From an uncultured Ignavibacteriota bacterium (GTDB lineage Bacteria > Bacteroidota > Ignavibacteria > UBA10030 > UBA8401), in contig CAIOTF010000043.1 of assembly GCA_903861125.1 (NCBI GenBank), forward strand, positions 1-62,415: a stretch of 62,415 bases of DNA. Direction: 5' to 3'. Of this stretch, positions 61,233-62,415 are shown piece by piece. The position numbers and the translations under genes were made by a program. The notes beneath the pieces were generated by a model. That model was not told the origin of the DNA. It ran no database searches and saw nothing but the letters and a program-made list of their open reading frames with translations. How positions within the stretch are numbered: position 1 is the stretch's first letter; each line of letters starts with the position of its first letter.

Positions 61233-62415
61233 AGGTAATTTATTCATCTCATTTTCTGCTGTATTGCTGTTGTTCTGTTTCACCAAAGCCGACGCGCAAT
61301 CAACTATTGGCTTTGAAAGCCAGGTTGACCGCACAACAAATTTTTTAGAAAATGGGATCAACTGGTCACTGAATATAGGTTTGATTCACCCAGCGTATTC
61401 TCATAGCGGCTCGAATGCGTTTGACATTCTTGGATCTGGTGCTGCTCTCCAAGCAGATCACAAGATTAATGTAACGTCCTTATGGGCGTATGTTAATGAT
61501 GAGCGGAGTGGCAATCACATCCTTAGCTTTGAAGGCCAAAATTTAGGGACAACAAATTTTTCAGAATATGGAACCAACTGGACACTCGGCGGCAGAGTGT
61601 GGACTTATGGTCATACTGGTTCAAGTTCGGCATACATTTTTCCCAGTGATAAAATTCAAGCAAATCACGCGATCAATGTAACGAGCTTATGGATCGGTAT
61701 TATGGATTATTACAATGCAACGACATGGCTTACAATCAATTGTTATAATTCTTCCGGCGAGTTTGTGGCGGCAAAACAAATAATAAGTTTTAATAGGAAC
61801 GGAGGTTATCAACAAATTAATTTTACTGGTTTTTCTTCCATCACCCAAATCGAATTTGTGTGTAATGGATCTCCCTCCATTTATGTCGATGATATTTCTT
61901 ACTCAGAGGTGGCACCACCTGCGTATATCTTTAATTGTTATTCTTCGGCCGGCCAATTTGTAGCAACAAAGCAAATACATGGCAGCAATGTTTACCAACA
62001 AGTTAATTTTAATAATTTTATGTCTGTTGCAAAAATCGAATTTATCTATAATGAACAACCGCTTATTTATTTTATTGATGATATTACATATACAGACGCG
62101 GGTTTGCTCCCGGTAGAACTCACGTCGTTCACCGCAGAGACCGCAGAGAAAAGCGTTGAATTGAAATGGAAAACGGCGACGGAAGTGAACAACTACGGGT
62201 TTGAAGTGGAGCGGCGTGCAGTAAGTGACCGTCACTTAGCGTGGACAAAGATCGGTTTCGTGGAAGGCAACGGCACAACCAACGCTCCAAAATCATATTC
62301 CTTTACCGATAAATCTGCCAACGGAAAAATATCGTACCGCTTAAAACAGATCGACCGCGACGGCAAGTTCGAGTATTCGCAAACCGTAGAAGTAACCGCT
62401 GCAACTGCGCCGAAA
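61225..62415 (+). CDS. T9SS-type surface protein, truncated by the window end
   Basis: 397 codons open from GTG at 61225 to the window edge; no stop is reached. A signal peptide resembles that of the NHL protein (MRTGNLFISFSAVLLLFCFTKADAQ). The mature part has two pairs of similar beta segments, likely carbohydrate-binding or jelly-roll folds: FESQVDRTTNFLENGINWSLN / FEGQNLGTTNFSEYGTNWTLGG, and NCYNSSGEFVAAKQII / NCYSSAGQFVATKQIH with IEFVCNGSPSIYVDDISY / IEFIYNEQPLIYFIDDITY. The same FN3-like linker as in the NHL protein then follows (PVELTSFTAETAEKSVELKWKTATEVNNYGFEVER), stopping just before a sorting tail. No beta-propeller is present. Likely a sister T9SS protein with a different front end. 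Confidence 0.82.
   Translation, partial: MRTGNLFISFSAVLLLFCFTKADAQSTIGFESQVDRTTNFLENGINWSLNIGLIHPAYSHSGSNAFDILGSGAALQADHKINVTSLWAYVNDERSGNHILSFEGQNLGTTNFSEYGTNWTLGGRVWTYGHTGSSSAYIFPSDKIQANHAINVTSLWIGIMDYYNATTWLTINCYNSSGEFVAAKQIISFNRNGGYQQINFTGFSSITQIEFVCNGSPSIYVDDISYSEVAPPAYIFNCYSSAGQFVATKQIHGSNVYQQVNFNNFMSVAKIEFIYNEQPLIYFIDDITYTDAGLLPVELTSFTAETAEKSVELKWKTATEVNNYGFEVERRAVSDRHLAWTKIGFVEGNGTTNAPKSYSFTDKSANGKISYRLKQIDRDGKFEYSQTVEVTAATAPK

Noticed and set aside
1-62415. tRNA, rRNA or insertion sequences
   Set aside because: Intergenic gaps were read for T-loop patterns, rRNA motifs and transposase frames with terminal repeats; none was found, though short or diverged tRNAs could be missed by eye.

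Overview
The window looks like a chromosomal segment of a Bacteroidota/Chlorobi-lineage bacterium, most like an Ignavibacteria-type genome. The evidence is: several secreted proteins end in a type IX secretion (T9SS) type A sorting domain with the NYPNPFNP signature; there is a TonB-dependent receptor with a carboxypeptidase-D-like N-terminal domain; the F-type ATPase cluster lacks the beta and epsilon genes; bS16 has a Lys/Ala-rich tail; and sequences like the Bacteroidota -7 promoter element (TAnnTTTG) precede some genes. No rRNA, tRNA, CRISPR array or insertion sequence was seen.

Layout. 1-5.8 kb: end of an unknown gene, then a TonB receptor, a polytopic GT-C-like membrane protein and a LytS/LytTR two-component pair in one tight operon. 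6-14.8 kb: housekeeping genes (zincin, GNAT-like, ABC-F ATPase, EamA exporter, dGTPase, D-threonine-aldolase-like enzyme, RlmD/TrmA-type RNA methyltransferase), with a type II toxin-antitoxin pair whose toxin is frameshifted. 14.8-20.9 kb, minus strand: envelope proteins (beta-barrel, a lipoprotein made almost only of a T9SS-sorting-like domain, a WD40/FN3-like lipoprotein, a PEGA protein), an alpha/beta hydrolase and a class V aminotransferase. 21-29.5 kb: glycosyltransferase, M23 peptidase plus bactofilin, then the ATP synthase genes atpZ-I-B-E-F-H-A-G; a two-gene nucleotidyltransferase cassette sits between atpA and atpG. 29.5-37.4 kb: the classic ffh-rpsP-khpA-rimM-trmD-rplS block, an MqnA-like protein, recN and cysS. 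37.4-41.7 kb: an outer-membrane protein and a three-gene envelope operon (two related lipoproteins and an OmpP1/FadL-like barrel) closed by a strong terminator. 41.8-46.2 kb: a TPR protein with a degenerate receiver domain, a Ca2+/H+ antiporter, a LEA14-like lipoprotein, and a fructosamine-kinase/protein-tyrosine-phosphatase pair on the minus strand.

46.5-62.4 kb is accessory and surface-oriented: a 2,409-residue T9SS protein with FN3, dockerin and cohesin-like parts, an SGNH hydrolase, a thermolysin-type M4 protease with T9SS tail, a 1.9-kb repeat-rich gene-free region (nested palindromes plus twelve copies of a 55-bp tandem repeat), an NHL-repeat T9SS protein, and a paralogous T9SS protein that runs off the window end.

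The points most worth a second look are the nucleotidyltransferase cassette inside the ATP synthase operon, the repeat region at 57.4-58.8 kb, the repeat sequences that have entered coding frames of T9SS proteins at matching positions, the riboswitch-like leader near 59.05-59.14 kb, and the start-codon hairpin shared by the last two genes. All functional assignments come from reading motifs and family features; no database search was run.
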